Virus record (IMG/VR): IMGVR_UViG_3300048114_000029
Span: 1 to 25,442 of that record
Source of the DNA: a virus
Direction: 5' to 3' (one strand)
DNA: 25,442 nucleotides
Positions 7,249 through 14,541 of the stretch are shown here, in pieces. Position numbers and translations under genes: made by a program. Every line of letters begins with the position of its first letter. Position 1 is the stretch's first letter. The notes under the pieces were generated by a model. The model ran no database searches and was not told the origin of the DNA. It saw only the letters and a list, made by a program, of their open reading frames with translations.

Positions 7249-8043
7249 TTAAAACACCGAACTACGTGCCAATTTCTGGGCAACAGTATTTCGGTAGGCA
7301 GGGTCTTTGGCGTATCTGGGGTCACGCATAGCCGCAGTCAGTTCAGCGGCACTATCAAATTTCCCACCCGATACAGGAGCATTATTCCCTTGAATAAGCT
7401 GTGGTTCATTTCCTACTTCGGAACGATACCTTGCCTCTAGACCTTGTATTGCAAACCGCATAAGGTCTGCATCACCTGTCTCAATAGTTGTGTTGAAAGC
7501 ATCAATATCACCTTCAGACATATTCTCAGTTGCCCAAGTTGTCATCTGTTCATAATTACTTTCACCACCTACAATGTCATACATTGACTCAGTGTTCACT
7601 GCTGTCAGTGCTTCTTGTCCTTGTATGTAATTGTCTACCAGTGAGCGTGGAAAACCAGCTTCTTCTAGAACTTCATAAGCATCCGCAGATAGCTCACCAT
7701 TCTCACTGTATTCTTGTTGGAACACATCAAAGTCTAGACCTACTTTATCTAGTACTTCTTCTACTTCACCACTAGAGGGTACTTCTTCTACCTCTGATGG
7801 GTCTACATCTTCAACTTCACCCTCATCATCGTCTTCATTATTAGAGCTTAGTTTCTGTTCTAGAGAGTTGTAGGCTTGTGCCATGTCTTCTGCTGACTTA
7901 AATTTCTCAGGAAGCCACTCAGGTCTTTCTTCAGATTGATTGTTCTTTTCAATCTGGTCAGCCTTCTCTAGCATTGCGGCAGTGTGTTCTGCTGGTTCTG
8001 CCATTTCTGTTTCTGGATTATGTGTGTTTAATCTGTCTGTCAT
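7249..8043 (-). CDS. capsid assembly scaffolding protein, gp9-like
   Basis: 264 residues (T7 gp9 is 307). The N-terminal half is acidic (NNEDDDEGEVEDVDPSEVEE, around residues 69-88), as usual for scaffolds. The middle holds EYSENGELSADAYEVLEEAG and a VDNYIQGQEALTAV segment that is nearly the T7 pattern. The C-terminus, AMRDPRYAKDPAYRNTVAQK then LARSSVF, matches the conserved capsid-binding tail of gp9 (M-S-D-P-R-Y...Y-R-x-x-V-x-x-K). It lies directly upstream of the capsid gene and downstream of the portal, the T7 order, but is separated from the capsid by the structured rRNA-like element. Confidence 0.93.
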   Translation of the reverse strand: MTDRLNTHNPETEMAEPAEHTAAMLEKADQIEKNNQSEERPEWLPEKFKSAEDMAQAYNSLEQKLSSNNEDDDEGEVEDVDPSEVEEVPSSGEVEEVLDKVGLDFDVFQQEYSENGELSADAYEVLEEAGFPRSLVDNYIQGQEALTAVNTESMYDIVGGESNYEQMTTWATENMSEGDIDAFNTTIETGDADLMRFAIQGLEARYRSEVGNEPQLIQGNNAPVSGGKFDSAAELTAAMRDPRYAKDPAYRNTVAQKLARSSVF

Positions 8044-8051
8044 TTAATCCT

Positions 8052-8510
8052 CTATTTTTTTGTCTCTACTTTATAAGTCCGTCCCTCAAACTTAAAAGTT
8101 TTGTTACCTTCTTTTTTTGCTTTTGCAAATGCTTCTTGAAAAGCTTTAGCTGACTTAGTACCTTTCTTATAGGTAGGGAAGTCGGAAGGGTTAGTACGCT
8201 GGTCAGGGCGTGGCTTTGGTGTAGGTGTAGATTTCTTTTCTTCTTTTTTAGTAGCGGCTTTTGTACCTGCTACACCTGCCGCACCTGCTACAGCCCCTGC
8301 TTTTACCTGTCCTTTAGCATAAGCACGTTGAGCTTTTGTAGCCTTCTCTACTTGTTGCTGACCTGACGTTGGTTTCTTAGCTAACTTTTTAGCTTTATCA
8401 CCCTGTCGTACAATAGCACGTAGTGCGGCTTGTCCACCTTTTTTCAAGGCGGCTCGTGCGGCAGTACCGCCAACAATCTTAGCCGCCATCAATAGCAAAG
8501 GAACTGCCAT
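8052..8510 (-). CDS. Ala/Lys-rich protein of unknown function in the head operon (152 aa)
   Basis: Starts MAVPLLLMAAKIVGGTAARA. Three parts are visible: a short hydrophobic N-terminus; a long Ala/Lys region with histone-H1-like composition (KKLAKK, AGAVAGAAGVAGTKAATKKE, about residues 40-95) followed by a Pro/Lys spacer; and a folded-looking C-terminus (residues about 113-152: FPTYKKGTKSAKAFQEAFAK, then FKFEGRTYKVETKK). The gene is wedged between portal and scaffold, a place with no gene in T7, and its start overlaps the portal stop by one base. Composition suggests a nucleic-acid-binding or internal head protein. I do not recognise the family. Confidence 0.85.
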   Translation of the reverse strand: MAVPLLLMAAKIVGGTAARAALKKGGQAALRAIVRQGDKAKKLAKKPTSGQQQVEKATKAQRAYAKGQVKAGAVAGAAGVAGTKAATKKEEKKSTPTPKPRPDQRTNPSDFPTYKKGTKSAKAFQEAFAKAKKEGNKTFKFEGRTYKVETKK

Positions 8511-10087
8511 TATTCTTCTCCCTGTTGAGCTTGTTGTTGTGTCATATCGACACCACGTTTAATCATTTCAGGTGTACCACGAACAGCCATCTGCGCCATA
8601 GTTTGTTGTTGCATCTGTTGTTGTTGGGCTTCCATCATCTGTTGTTTTTCCATAGCCTTCTGTTCTTGAGACTTGATAAGACCATTAGTATCAATACCAA
8701 GACTTGCGCCTAGTCGGTCAATGTAATCACTAAGGTTCATCTCACTTGCAATAACCTGTGCGCCTAGTGGCTGTAGGTATTGTAAGAAAGTAGCAAGCTT
8801 GTTCAAGTCCTGTCCTCGTCCAAGTGCCTCAACACCTGTAACCACAGTAGGTTTGACAGAATCTTTAGGAAGCTTTGGCATCTTACCAGAGCGTGTCATT
8901 GATGCTAGGATACGATTTACCAGAGGCATCTGAAGTTCTTGGGATAAGATAGAGTAAACACCGCCTAGTGCAGACTCTAGTTCCTGTGCCATGTAACGTA
9001 CTTCTTCTGCCGTTACACGTTCAGCCTGACGTTGTACACTACTATTCATAAGGAATGAGTAGGACAGTCGGTCATTAATAGTACGCGCAGTATCAAGAGC
9101 TACACGGAAGTCACCTGACTTTTGTACCTGTAGTGTAGATACATCCTGTGCATCACCACTAACGATAGCACCATTAGGGCTTTCAGCTAGTACTCTTGCT
9201 TTTGTTGTACCGTTAGGACGTACCATGAATAACACTTTAGAAGAAGCCGCCGCCCCTTCAACGATAGCCTTAGTCAAACCTTCAAGGCTCTTTAGGTCAC
9301 CAATGTATTCTTCTACATAACCACGTCCATAGTCCTCACCATCTACACGAGTAAAGCGTAGAGGAATAAAAGGACTTTCATCAATCTTAAATTTACCACG
9401 AGACTTAGGTAGCTCCATGCCAGAGACTTCTTGGTATACTTCCCAACCCTTATCAGTACGACTTAGGTGTGTATACAGGTCTAGGCTCTTAGCACCATAC
9501 GCATCTGCGTCTGTGGTATTAAGCATTTCTTGTACGTCAAGCGGTAGCATCTTACTGCTAACACTTTCTTTAGTAATAATTTCAAGCACATTGCCCATTG
9601 CATCACGCTTGACTACGTACCTGTCAAGTTTGAATACTTTCATGCCGCCTTCTTTTGGCATATAAAGCAGTGCGTTACCTGTAACAATAAGTTGTTTCAG
9701 TGCTTCAAACACTGGTACTCTCATTGCTTCAGATTCAACCTCTTGCATAGCGGCTCGTTCAATGCGAGATAGAGCTTCCTCTACCGCACCACGAGCTTCA
9801 GCCCCTGCCAATTCTTGTACATCAAAGTCATCAATAGTAAGACGAAAGAATGGACTGTTAGGTGGAAGGAGTGCAAGTAGTAGCTTGGATGCTAGGTTGT
9901 TTACACCTCTAGCTCCTACACCCTGATAAGGTGTTTGATAAATAGTACTACTACTGTGTCCATCAGGGGGCAAGAGTGTAGGAATTGTTAGCTCTGCTGA
10001 CTCACGCCCACGGTGTAGGAAGGTATCTCTACCTGTCTCACACTGTGCGTAACGCTTTGCCGCACTGCCTTCAGTATTCTCTAACAT
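8510..10087 (-). CDS. portal (head-tail connector) protein, gp8-like
   Basis: 525 residues (T7 gp8 is 536). It forms the dodecameric ring through which DNA is packaged and ejected. T7-type landmarks appear in order: ELTIPTLLPPDG (about 32-43), YQTPYQGVGARGVNNLASKL (about 50-69), FEALKQLIVTGNALLYMP (about 125-142), YVEEYIGDLKSLE (about 256-268), and VQRQAERVTAEEVRYMAQEL with GGVYSILSQELQMPLVNR (about 354-392). The C-terminus becomes a Gln/Met-rich tail (residues about 480-525), typical of this family. The ATG at 10087 has AAGGGGTAACAAT ahead of it. The upstream small gene ends 11 bases away. Confidence 0.96.
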   Translation of the reverse strand: MLENTEGSAAKRYAQCETGRDTFLHRGRESAELTIPTLLPPDGHSSSTIYQTPYQGVGARGVNNLASKLLLALLPPNSPFFRLTIDDFDVQELAGAEARGAVEEALSRIERAAMQEVESEAMRVPVFEALKQLIVTGNALLYMPKEGGMKVFKLDRYVVKRDAMGNVLEIITKESVSSKMLPLDVQEMLNTTDADAYGAKSLDLYTHLSRTDKGWEVYQEVSGMELPKSRGKFKIDESPFIPLRFTRVDGEDYGRGYVEEYIGDLKSLEGLTKAIVEGAAASSKVLFMVRPNGTTKARVLAESPNGAIVSGDAQDVSTLQVQKSGDFRVALDTARTINDRLSYSFLMNSSVQRQAERVTAEEVRYMAQELESALGGVYSILSQELQMPLVNRILASMTRSGKMPKLPKDSVKPTVVTGVEALGRGQDLNKLATFLQYLQPLGAQVIASEMNLSDYIDRLGASLGIDTNGLIKSQEQKAMEKQQMMEAQQQQMQQQTMAQMAVRGTPEMIKRGVDMTQQQAQQGEE

Positions 10088-10098
10088 ATTGTTACCCC

Positions 10099-10338
10099 TT
10101 ACGTGGATACATTTACTCCATTACCAGAGCCTGAACCGCCCTGTCCACCGCCAACTGACAGTGATGGGTCTTTAGGAGCTACTTTTAGTTTACCTTTACC
10201 CATCTTCTTCTTACCTGCTTGCTGTGCCGCAGTGTCTACTTCAGCTAGTTCTGTTTCAAACTCTGGTGTAGATGCAGTTACTGGTGGTGCTTGAGCAACT
10301 TTTACAGGTGTTGGTGATTTTGGTGATGACATACACAT
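10099..10338 (-). CDS. small virion-associated protein candidate (79 aa)
   Basis: MCMSSPKSPTPVKVAQAPPV begins a Pro-rich low-complexity N-terminus; an acidic middle (ETELAEVDTAA), a Lys patch (GKKKMGKGKLK) and a Gly/Ser tail (GGGQGGSGSGNG) follow. An alternative start is the ATG at 10332. There is no folded-domain signature. Position just before the portal is where T7 carries gp6.7 and gp7.3, small virion proteins needed for adsorption and tail assembly. The M-C-x-x-x-P-K-x-P start is common in small proteins before portals of marine podophages (from memory). The role is inferred from position only. Confidence 0.7.
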   Translation of the reverse strand: MCMSSPKSPTPVKVAQAPPVTASTPEFETELAEVDTAAQQAGKKKMGKGKLKVAPKDPSLSVGGGQGGSGSGNGVNVST

Positions 10339-10343
10339 TGTCG

Positions 10344-10520
10344 TTAATCCTCATTCTGGTTGTACAACACTTCCAACTGTTGTATAATACTCTGCTGGCC
10401 TTGCAGATAACTAAGTTCCTCTAAGGAAACTTTACTAATTGGAAGTTTATCTGGATATTTTTCCTTGAGATGTTTAATTAATTCTATAGATGGAACTGGT
10501 TCTTGATTGAATATGTTCAT
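10344..10520 (-). CDS. small protein, first gene of the virion operon (58 aa)
   Basis: I start this gene at the ATG at 10520 (MNIFNQEPVPSIELIKHLKE). A longer frame opens at a TTG at 10541, but that TTG lies inside the phage promoter, upstream of the expected transcription start, so it cannot be used in that transcript. The product looks like a small helical protein, ending SLEELSYLQGQQSIIQQLEV-LYNQNED with a likely helix or short coiled coil. The leader from the promoter to ATG is about 11 bases and lacks a clear Shine-Dalgarno. I do not recognise it; it may compare to small promoter-proximal genes such as T7 gp6.5-7. Confidence 0.6.
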   Translation of the reverse strand: MNIFNQEPVPSIELIKHLKEKYPDKLPISKVSLEELSYLQGQQSIIQQLEVLYNQNED

Positions 10521-10530
10521 AATTAATTGC

Positions 10531-10550
10531 CTATAGGTCAACTTTAGAAA
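10531..10550 (-). promoter_or_regulatory. phage RNA polymerase promoter for the virion operon
   Basis: Minus strand TTTCTAAAGTTGACCTATAG. The same CTAAAGTTGACCTA core appears at 19001-19020 and 24368-24387, always between genes or at a gene end and always pointing along transcription. The terminal CCTATAG resembles the CACTATAG end of T7 promoters. Transcription would start at the G at about 10531. It sits directly behind a terminator, as expected for a late-class promoter. Confidence 0.85.
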
Positions 10551-10572
10551 TAGGGGGCGATTAAACCCCCTA
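10551..10572 (-). terminator. intrinsic terminator after the ribonucleotide reductase
   Basis: Minus strand TAGGGGG pairs perfectly with CCCCCTA around an eight-base loop and is followed by TTTCT. It separates the replication and nucleotide operon from the virion promoter that begins at the adjacent base. Confidence 0.75.
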
Positions 10573-10582
10573 ATCTAAACGG

Positions 10583-12484
10583 TTAGATGTCTACAATTTC
10601 ACAAGCACCAGCCGTACAAGCTAGAGTTTGTGACCCTGAGGTGCTGTCCTCTTTCTCATATAGAGCAAGAGATGCCCAATCAATCGTCTTAGGCATTTGT
10701 TCTTTAAGTTCTTCATACTGTTCCTTGTCTATATCTTGGTAGGGTGCTTGTGCATATGTGTGGTCACTGTGTGGTAGGAAGGAGATACCAGAACAGATGT
10801 CAAAGTTCTCGTACACCCATGCTCCCACTTCCATCCACTCTGCATCACGTACTGTAATAGTCACAGATGGCTTGTGTTCACACCATGCTAGTGCGTAGGT
10901 CTTCCACAGTTCAAGCTGTTCTAGTGCAGTCATATCGTTACGAGTGATAGCACCCATCGGTGAACGCATAGGAAAGCTGAAGACTGTAGTAGCATCAGGC
11001 TTCATTACACACGGTTCAGCAGGGATACCACTATCCTTCATGAACTGTGTTAGTGGGTCTTTGTTATCACCACGAACTGTACGTACATAGTACTCACTGT
11101 GACGTGCGTGGATACCAGAGGCACTATCAACTAGCTGTGACACTGTACCAGATGGTTTGACACAGGTGATAGCGGCTGACTGTTCGATACCAAACTTCTC
11201 TGCATACTTAGCGTTAGTATTAATAGCTACCTGCTTCATCTCAGCCAGCCAGCGTGGGCTGTCCACAGACTTAGACAGTAGCCTGTTGTCCATGATACCT
11301 GTTAGTGATACACCAAGTAAACGCTCTTGCTCTGTGTTCTTCTGCCACACCTTACGCAAGTAAGGCATCTTAGTGAACGTAGATTGGATAGTACCTAGCA
11401 GTGTGGCTAGCTCTACCTTACGCTTTAGTGTATCTAGGTTATCGCTCTCACGCACCACAACCTCAGTCAAGTTACAGAACTGGTAAGGACGTAGGATAAT
11501 CTCAGAGCATGGGTTAGTACCCCACTCATGTCCTGTCTCACGTCTGCCGTTCTTCTCTACGTGCTTGTCTGCCGCAACACGGCTGAAGATACCACGCTCA
11601 CCAGACTTACTCTCCACTAGTGATAGCCACTCACGGATGAATGTCTCCATGTCTGGCTTCTCTGTGTAGGCGGCAGAGTTATTAGCCAACGCACGTTGAC
11701 CCTCGTTCTCCCACCACGAGCCTGACTTAGCATGAGCCATACGTGTGTCACTCAGGTTAGACAAGCTAATCATAGCTGACCTACGTACACCACCAACTAC
11801 TACAACCTCACCAATCTTACACATGATGTCGTGGCACTCAAGGCTGTTGAGCTTGCGACCTGTCGCACCCTTGAACTTGGCTACAACAAAGTCAAACAAC
11901 TCAATCAGTGGTTCAGCACCTGATGCACGTCCACCGAATGTCTTGAGCCTTGCACCTGCTGGACGTACCTTAGATACATCCCACTTAGGAATATCACCAG
12001 AGTACAGGTGTGATAGTAGTTTATGTAGGGACTTAGCCCAACCTTCTTTACTGTCTGCAACAGAGATAACATCATCACTCTTGTTTAGTTGCTCTGGAAT
12101 CTCAGGTAGCTTGGTAATAGACTGACGCTCTACTGAGAAGCCTACGCCTGTACCACATAGTAGGATATACATGGCCTCATCGAAGGCACGTATGTGGTCT
12201 ACTGGTAGGTAGCTACAGTTATAGATACAGGTGTTGTCTCGCTCTGCGGCTACCCCTGCTGTCATCAATGCTCTCATTGAAGGCATGATGTCTAGGTTTA
12301 GGATGGCAGTCTCTAGGTCATCCCATGTTTTGTTAGGTAGCTGTACGCTCTTTGATACGAAGTTAATGTATCGTGATACAGTCTCACCCCATGTCTCACG
12401 CCTGTTCTCTTCCTCTAGCCACCGTGCATAGCGGCTAGTAGCAATGAACGTCTGGTAGTCTGTTGGTAGGTGATTACTTATCAT
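10583..12484 (-). CDS. nrdJ: class II (adenosylcobalamin-dependent) ribonucleotide reductase
   Basis: 633 residues. It reduces ribonucleotides to deoxyribonucleotides for phage DNA synthesis, using a cobalamin-derived radical, so oxygen and a small subunit are not needed. The form resembles the monomeric Lactobacillus leichmannii triphosphate reductase (739 aa). Expected cysteines are present: C90 (NTCIYNCSY), the NPCSEIILRPYQFCNLTEV active site with C326, E328 and C337 (spacing of 11, as C408 and C419 in the bacterial enzyme), and the C-terminal redox pair C623 and C628 in LACTAGACEIVDI. CGTGVGFSVER at 110-120 is also conserved. The ATG overlaps the MazG-like stop by four bases. No class I subunits or thioredoxin lie in the window, so electrons must come from the host or a gene elsewhere. 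Confidence 0.95.
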   Translation of the reverse strand: MISNHLPTDYQTFIATSRYARWLEEENRRETWGETVSRYINFVSKSVQLPNKTWDDLETAILNLDIMPSMRALMTAGVAAERDNTCIYNCSYLPVDHIRAFDEAMYILLCGTGVGFSVERQSITKLPEIPEQLNKSDDVISVADSKEGWAKSLHKLLSHLYSGDIPKWDVSKVRPAGARLKTFGGRASGAEPLIELFDFVVAKFKGATGRKLNSLECHDIMCKIGEVVVVGGVRRSAMISLSNLSDTRMAHAKSGSWWENEGQRALANNSAAYTEKPDMETFIREWLSLVESKSGERGIFSRVAADKHVEKNGRRETGHEWGTNPCSEIILRPYQFCNLTEVVVRESDNLDTLKRKVELATLLGTIQSTFTKMPYLRKVWQKNTEQERLLGVSLTGIMDNRLLSKSVDSPRWLAEMKQVAINTNAKYAEKFGIEQSAAITCVKPSGTVSQLVDSASGIHARHSEYYVRTVRGDNKDPLTQFMKDSGIPAEPCVMKPDATTVFSFPMRSPMGAITRNDMTALEQLELWKTYALAWCEHKPSVTITVRDAEWMEVGAWVYENFDICSGISFLPHSDHTYAQAPYQDIDKEQYEELKEQMPKTIDWASLALYEKEDSTSGSQTLACTAGACEIVDI

Positions 12485-12804
12485 CGGTTATCACCTTCCC
12501 CATGTAGAGTACCTGCACTCTGACGTGCTTTAAGTTTATCTACGTTCTTAATAGCAACCATCTGCAATGATAAACCTACATCATGTGCAAGAGCCGCCAG
12601 CATCCACAGGACATCTCCCATCTCTGCTTCAATCTTTTCCTTCTGTTCTGCCAGAGGAATACCATCACGCATCATCTTAGCAATCTTACCAGCTACCTCA
12701 CCAGCTTCTTCAGCTAGACCCAAGGCAGGGTATGAAATAGAATACGTCTTAGGGTACACGGCAGTCTTGACTGCTTGTTGTTGGTACTCTGTAAAGTTCA
12801 TCAT
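12481..12804 (-). CDS. MazG-like nucleotide pyrophosphohydrolase
   Basis: 107 residues, one all-alpha NTP-pyrophosphatase domain. The metal-binding pattern is clear: GLAEEAGEVAGKIAKMMRD (E-E-x-x-E, residues about 29-47) followed by KIEAEMGDVLWMLAALAHDV (E-x-x-D, about 57-76). Enzymes of this type hydrolyse (d)NTPs to monophosphates; phage versions have been proposed to clean the nucleotide pool or lower (p)ppGpp. It lies between the gp1.7-like and reductase genes with one- and four-base overlaps, so these three appear to be one nucleotide-metabolism unit. The substrate cannot be read from sequence. Confidence 0.88.
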   Translation of the reverse strand: MMNFTEYQQQAVKTAVYPKTYSISYPALGLAEEAGEVAGKIAKMMRDGIPLAEQKEKIEAEMGDVLWMLAALAHDVGLSLQMVAIKNVDKLKARQSAGTLHGEGDNR

Positions 12805-13070
12805 TACCAGTTTACTCCTTTTGTTTTCTTCATTAGTTCTATCATCTTCTTCAGATACCAGATAGCTTTCTCTGCATCCTGAATGGGGTTGTTCTTCTTG
12901 AACATACGAGAGCCAGTGTATTTAATTACGTTACCCTGACAGTAGCTCAAAGCTTCATACTCACCTAGTACATCCACGATGTAATCAATGGTTTCAATCT
13001 TACCTTCAGCGTAGTGGGGTGGACTGTTTACCATATCGTCTAGCATTGACGGTTGCTCTAGCTCATCCAT
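12804..13070 (-). CDS. DUF3310-type protein, T7 gp1.7-like nucleotide kinase family
   Basis: 88 residues: MDELEQPSMLDDMVNSPPHY, then EALSYCQGNVIKYTGSRMFK and DAEKAIWYLKKMIEL. The N-S-P-x-H-Y...E-x-I-D...F-C-x-G-N-x-I-K-Y...D-x-x-K-A-x-W-Y-L pattern is the DUF3310 domain. In T7 that domain occurs in gp1.7, a nucleotide kinase that phosphorylates dTMP and dGMP. T7 gp1.7 is longer (196 aa), so this may be a minimal domain; catalytic activity is inferred. The start overlaps the exonuclease end by 13 bases. Confidence 0.85.
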   Translation of the reverse strand: MDELEQPSMLDDMVNSPPHYAEGKIETIDYIVDVLGEYEALSYCQGNVIKYTGSRMFKKNNPIQDAEKAIWYLKKMIELMKKTKGVNW

Positions 13071-13774
13071 AACTTTACCTCTCCTGTGTCTGTATCATAT
13101 TCACCATCACGTAGGATACGTGCTAGCCTTGCTTGTTCGATTGCTACATCTTCTGATAAACCTTGTTTAGAAAACGCAGTGACAACTGTGTCCCATGAGC
13201 TACTAGCTCCAAGAAGTTTATGGGCAGTAACAGCCCCAACTTTAGGACAGCCTTTGTAGTTGTCTGTACTATCACCAACAAGAGTTTGGTAATAGAAGTT
13301 ATAGTCTGCACCATCTTGGTCTTGTTCATATACTTCTCCATCAATCCAGTGTTTGGCAGGGATTGTGAGTAAGTCTTTGTCCTCTGACCATATGATGGTA
13401 TTCGAGGTAGGGTTGCTACCAAGTATCCCAAGGACATCATCAGCCTCCAATCCTTTGTAAATTATTGTGTTGTATTTGTCAATCAGATACTGCCTAGCCC
13501 AAGGTAAAAGCATAGGCTTACGCACATCTGTTCTGTTAGCTTTGTAGTAAGGTGCAACCTCTTTACGAAAGTTGGTCTTGTCCGACAAAGCAAGTACGCA
13601 ATCTTGTACAGGTGCTTCATCTGTTAGCTTGGATATCTGGTCATCAAGTCTTACAGCTACTTCATCTTCAAAGCAGTGTAGTGTCCATAAACCATTACCC
13701 CAATTTACTGGTGTCTCAGCAGAAGCACAAGCTTTGAAGGCTATGATGTCTGCATCAATGAGCAAAAGGGTCAT
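13058..13774 (-). CDS. 5'-3' exonuclease, T7 gp6-like
   Basis: 238 residues, shorter than T7 gp6 (300). FEN/PIN-type motifs with acidic residues: LLIDADIIAFKACAS (residues 4-18), NFRKEVAPYYKANRTDVRKP (about 69-88), the EADDVLG metal site (about 113-119), SEDKDL (about 134-139), and GDSTDNYKGCPKVGAVTAHK (about 167-186), the helix-three-turn and D-x-x-D-N region. In T7 the enzyme degrades host DNA, supplies nucleotides and removes RNA primers. It lies downstream of the polymerase and overlaps a small membrane-protein gene by 20 bases. Confidence 0.92.
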   Translation of the reverse strand: MTLLLIDADIIAFKACASAETPVNWGNGLWTLHCFEDEVAVRLDDQISKLTDEAPVQDCVLALSDKTNFRKEVAPYYKANRTDVRKPMLLPWARQYLIDKYNTIIYKGLEADDVLGILGSNPTSNTIIWSEDKDLLTIPAKHWIDGEVYEQDQDGADYNFYYQTLVGDSTDNYKGCPKVGAVTAHKLLGASSSWDTVVTAFSKQGLSEDVAIEQARLARILRDGEYDTDTGEVKLWMS

Positions 13775-13961
13775 CGTTATTCTCCTCTCTGTCTTCTCTT
13801 AGTTCTTTGTCTTTCAACTCTGCATGGGTAATCACTTTAATACCTGTCGTTACTTGTAAGTAATCAAGATATGATTCAACAATCCACTTGATACATAGTA
13901 CAAAGGTAACCCCTGCAAAGCTGATGGTACAAACCATCTTGAAAAAGAAATCAAAGTCCAT
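13755..13961 (-). CDS. small single-pass membrane protein (68 aa)
   Basis: MDFDFFFKMVCTISFAGVTF continues into VLCIKWIVESYLDYL, giving one transmembrane segment at about residues 6-25. It is followed by a charged C-terminus (ELKDKELREDREENNDDPF). Start and stop overlap both neighbours (11 bases with the GIY-YIG-like gene, 20 with the exonuclease), so it is translated as part of the replication operon. Function unknown. Candidates are a membrane-tethering or host-takeover factor; one short helix with a highly acidic tail is not enough to call it a holin or spanin. Confidence 0.7.
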   Translation of the reverse strand: MDFDFFFKMVCTISFAGVTFVLCIKWIVESYLDYLQVTTGIKVITHAELKDKELREDREENNDDPFAH

Positions 13962-14541
13962 GCTGTATGCACTCCTTTGCTTGTGCTACTGACATCTTGA
14001 ACCACTCACCCCTACGCTCTGCAATCTTACCAGCTTGCTTATGGGCAAGAGCTTCTGCCTTACGTCTATCTTCTGTAGACACAGAGTACATCAACTTGTA
14101 GTCACGCATTGGACTGCTAGTCTGGTAACCATTGAGCCTGTCTTCTGCGTCAATAGCCATACCAATCTTTACCCACTCAGGCCATGCTGAGTTAGTAATG
14201 ATGTACACCTGACCTTCTTTACTACTAGTGTAGTTCTGCAAACTAGAGAAAGCGGCATCATTGAATGACTTGTACCTACCTGCTTTCCACAGAGGGTGTG
14301 ACTTAGACACGTACTTACCATTAACATACATATGAATGTTCTTCTTGTTGTGTGAGTCTAGTCTACGTCTACCGTTAGCTTGTCCGTAGTACCACCACTC
14401 ACCGTCTTCAAAGACACAGTTAATGTTAGTGGGTGTCTGCCCAGTTACTTCCGTACTTGTAGTCACTGTCAAGTCTGCATCTGAAGTTGAACTGCTGTTC
14501 TGTGTCTCGCATACATCGTTGAATAATTCTGCCTGTCTCAT
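13951..14541 (-). CDS. GIY-YIG / T5orf172-like protein overlapping the DNA polymerase end
   Basis: 196 residues from the ATG at 14541. The C-terminal half is GIY-YIG-like: EGQVYIITN (residues about 108-116), WVKIGMAIDAEDRLNGYQTS (about 121-140), then a late EALAHKQA and GEWFKM with acidic and aromatic residues, most like the T5orf172/MUG113 branch. The middle (about 46-90, GEWWYYGQANGRRRLDSHNK, MYVNGKYVSKSHPLWKAG) may bind DNA. The first 38 codons lie inside the polymerase gene in another frame and read as Ser/Thr-rich filler, so the true start may be an internal GTG near 14466. It could be a homing-type endonuclease or a repair nuclease; nuclease activity is inference. Confidence 0.75.
   Translation of the reverse strand: MRQAELFNDVCETQNSSSTSDADLTVTTSTEVTGQTPTNINCVFEDGEWWYYGQANGRRRLDSHNKKNIHMYVNGKYVSKSHPLWKAGRYKSFNDAAFSSLQNYTSSKEGQVYIITNSAWPEWVKIGMAIDAEDRLNGYQTSSPMRDYKLMYSVSTEDRRKAEALAHKQAGKIAERRGEWFKMSVAQAKECIQHGL

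Noticed and set aside
8525-8713. CAA/TTG-type repeat tract
   Set aside because: It encodes the Gln/Met-rich C-terminus of the portal protein, a normal feature of that family, not a CRISPR or satellite.
10521-10541. TTG start at 10541 for the first virion-operon gene
   Set aside because: It lies within the phage promoter, upstream of the transcription start; ATG at 10520 is used instead.
11745-12125. Long plus-strand open frame of 126 codons
   Set aside because: It is antisense to the ribonucleotide reductase, whose conserved motifs cover this stretch; no ribosome-binding site or recognisable protein.
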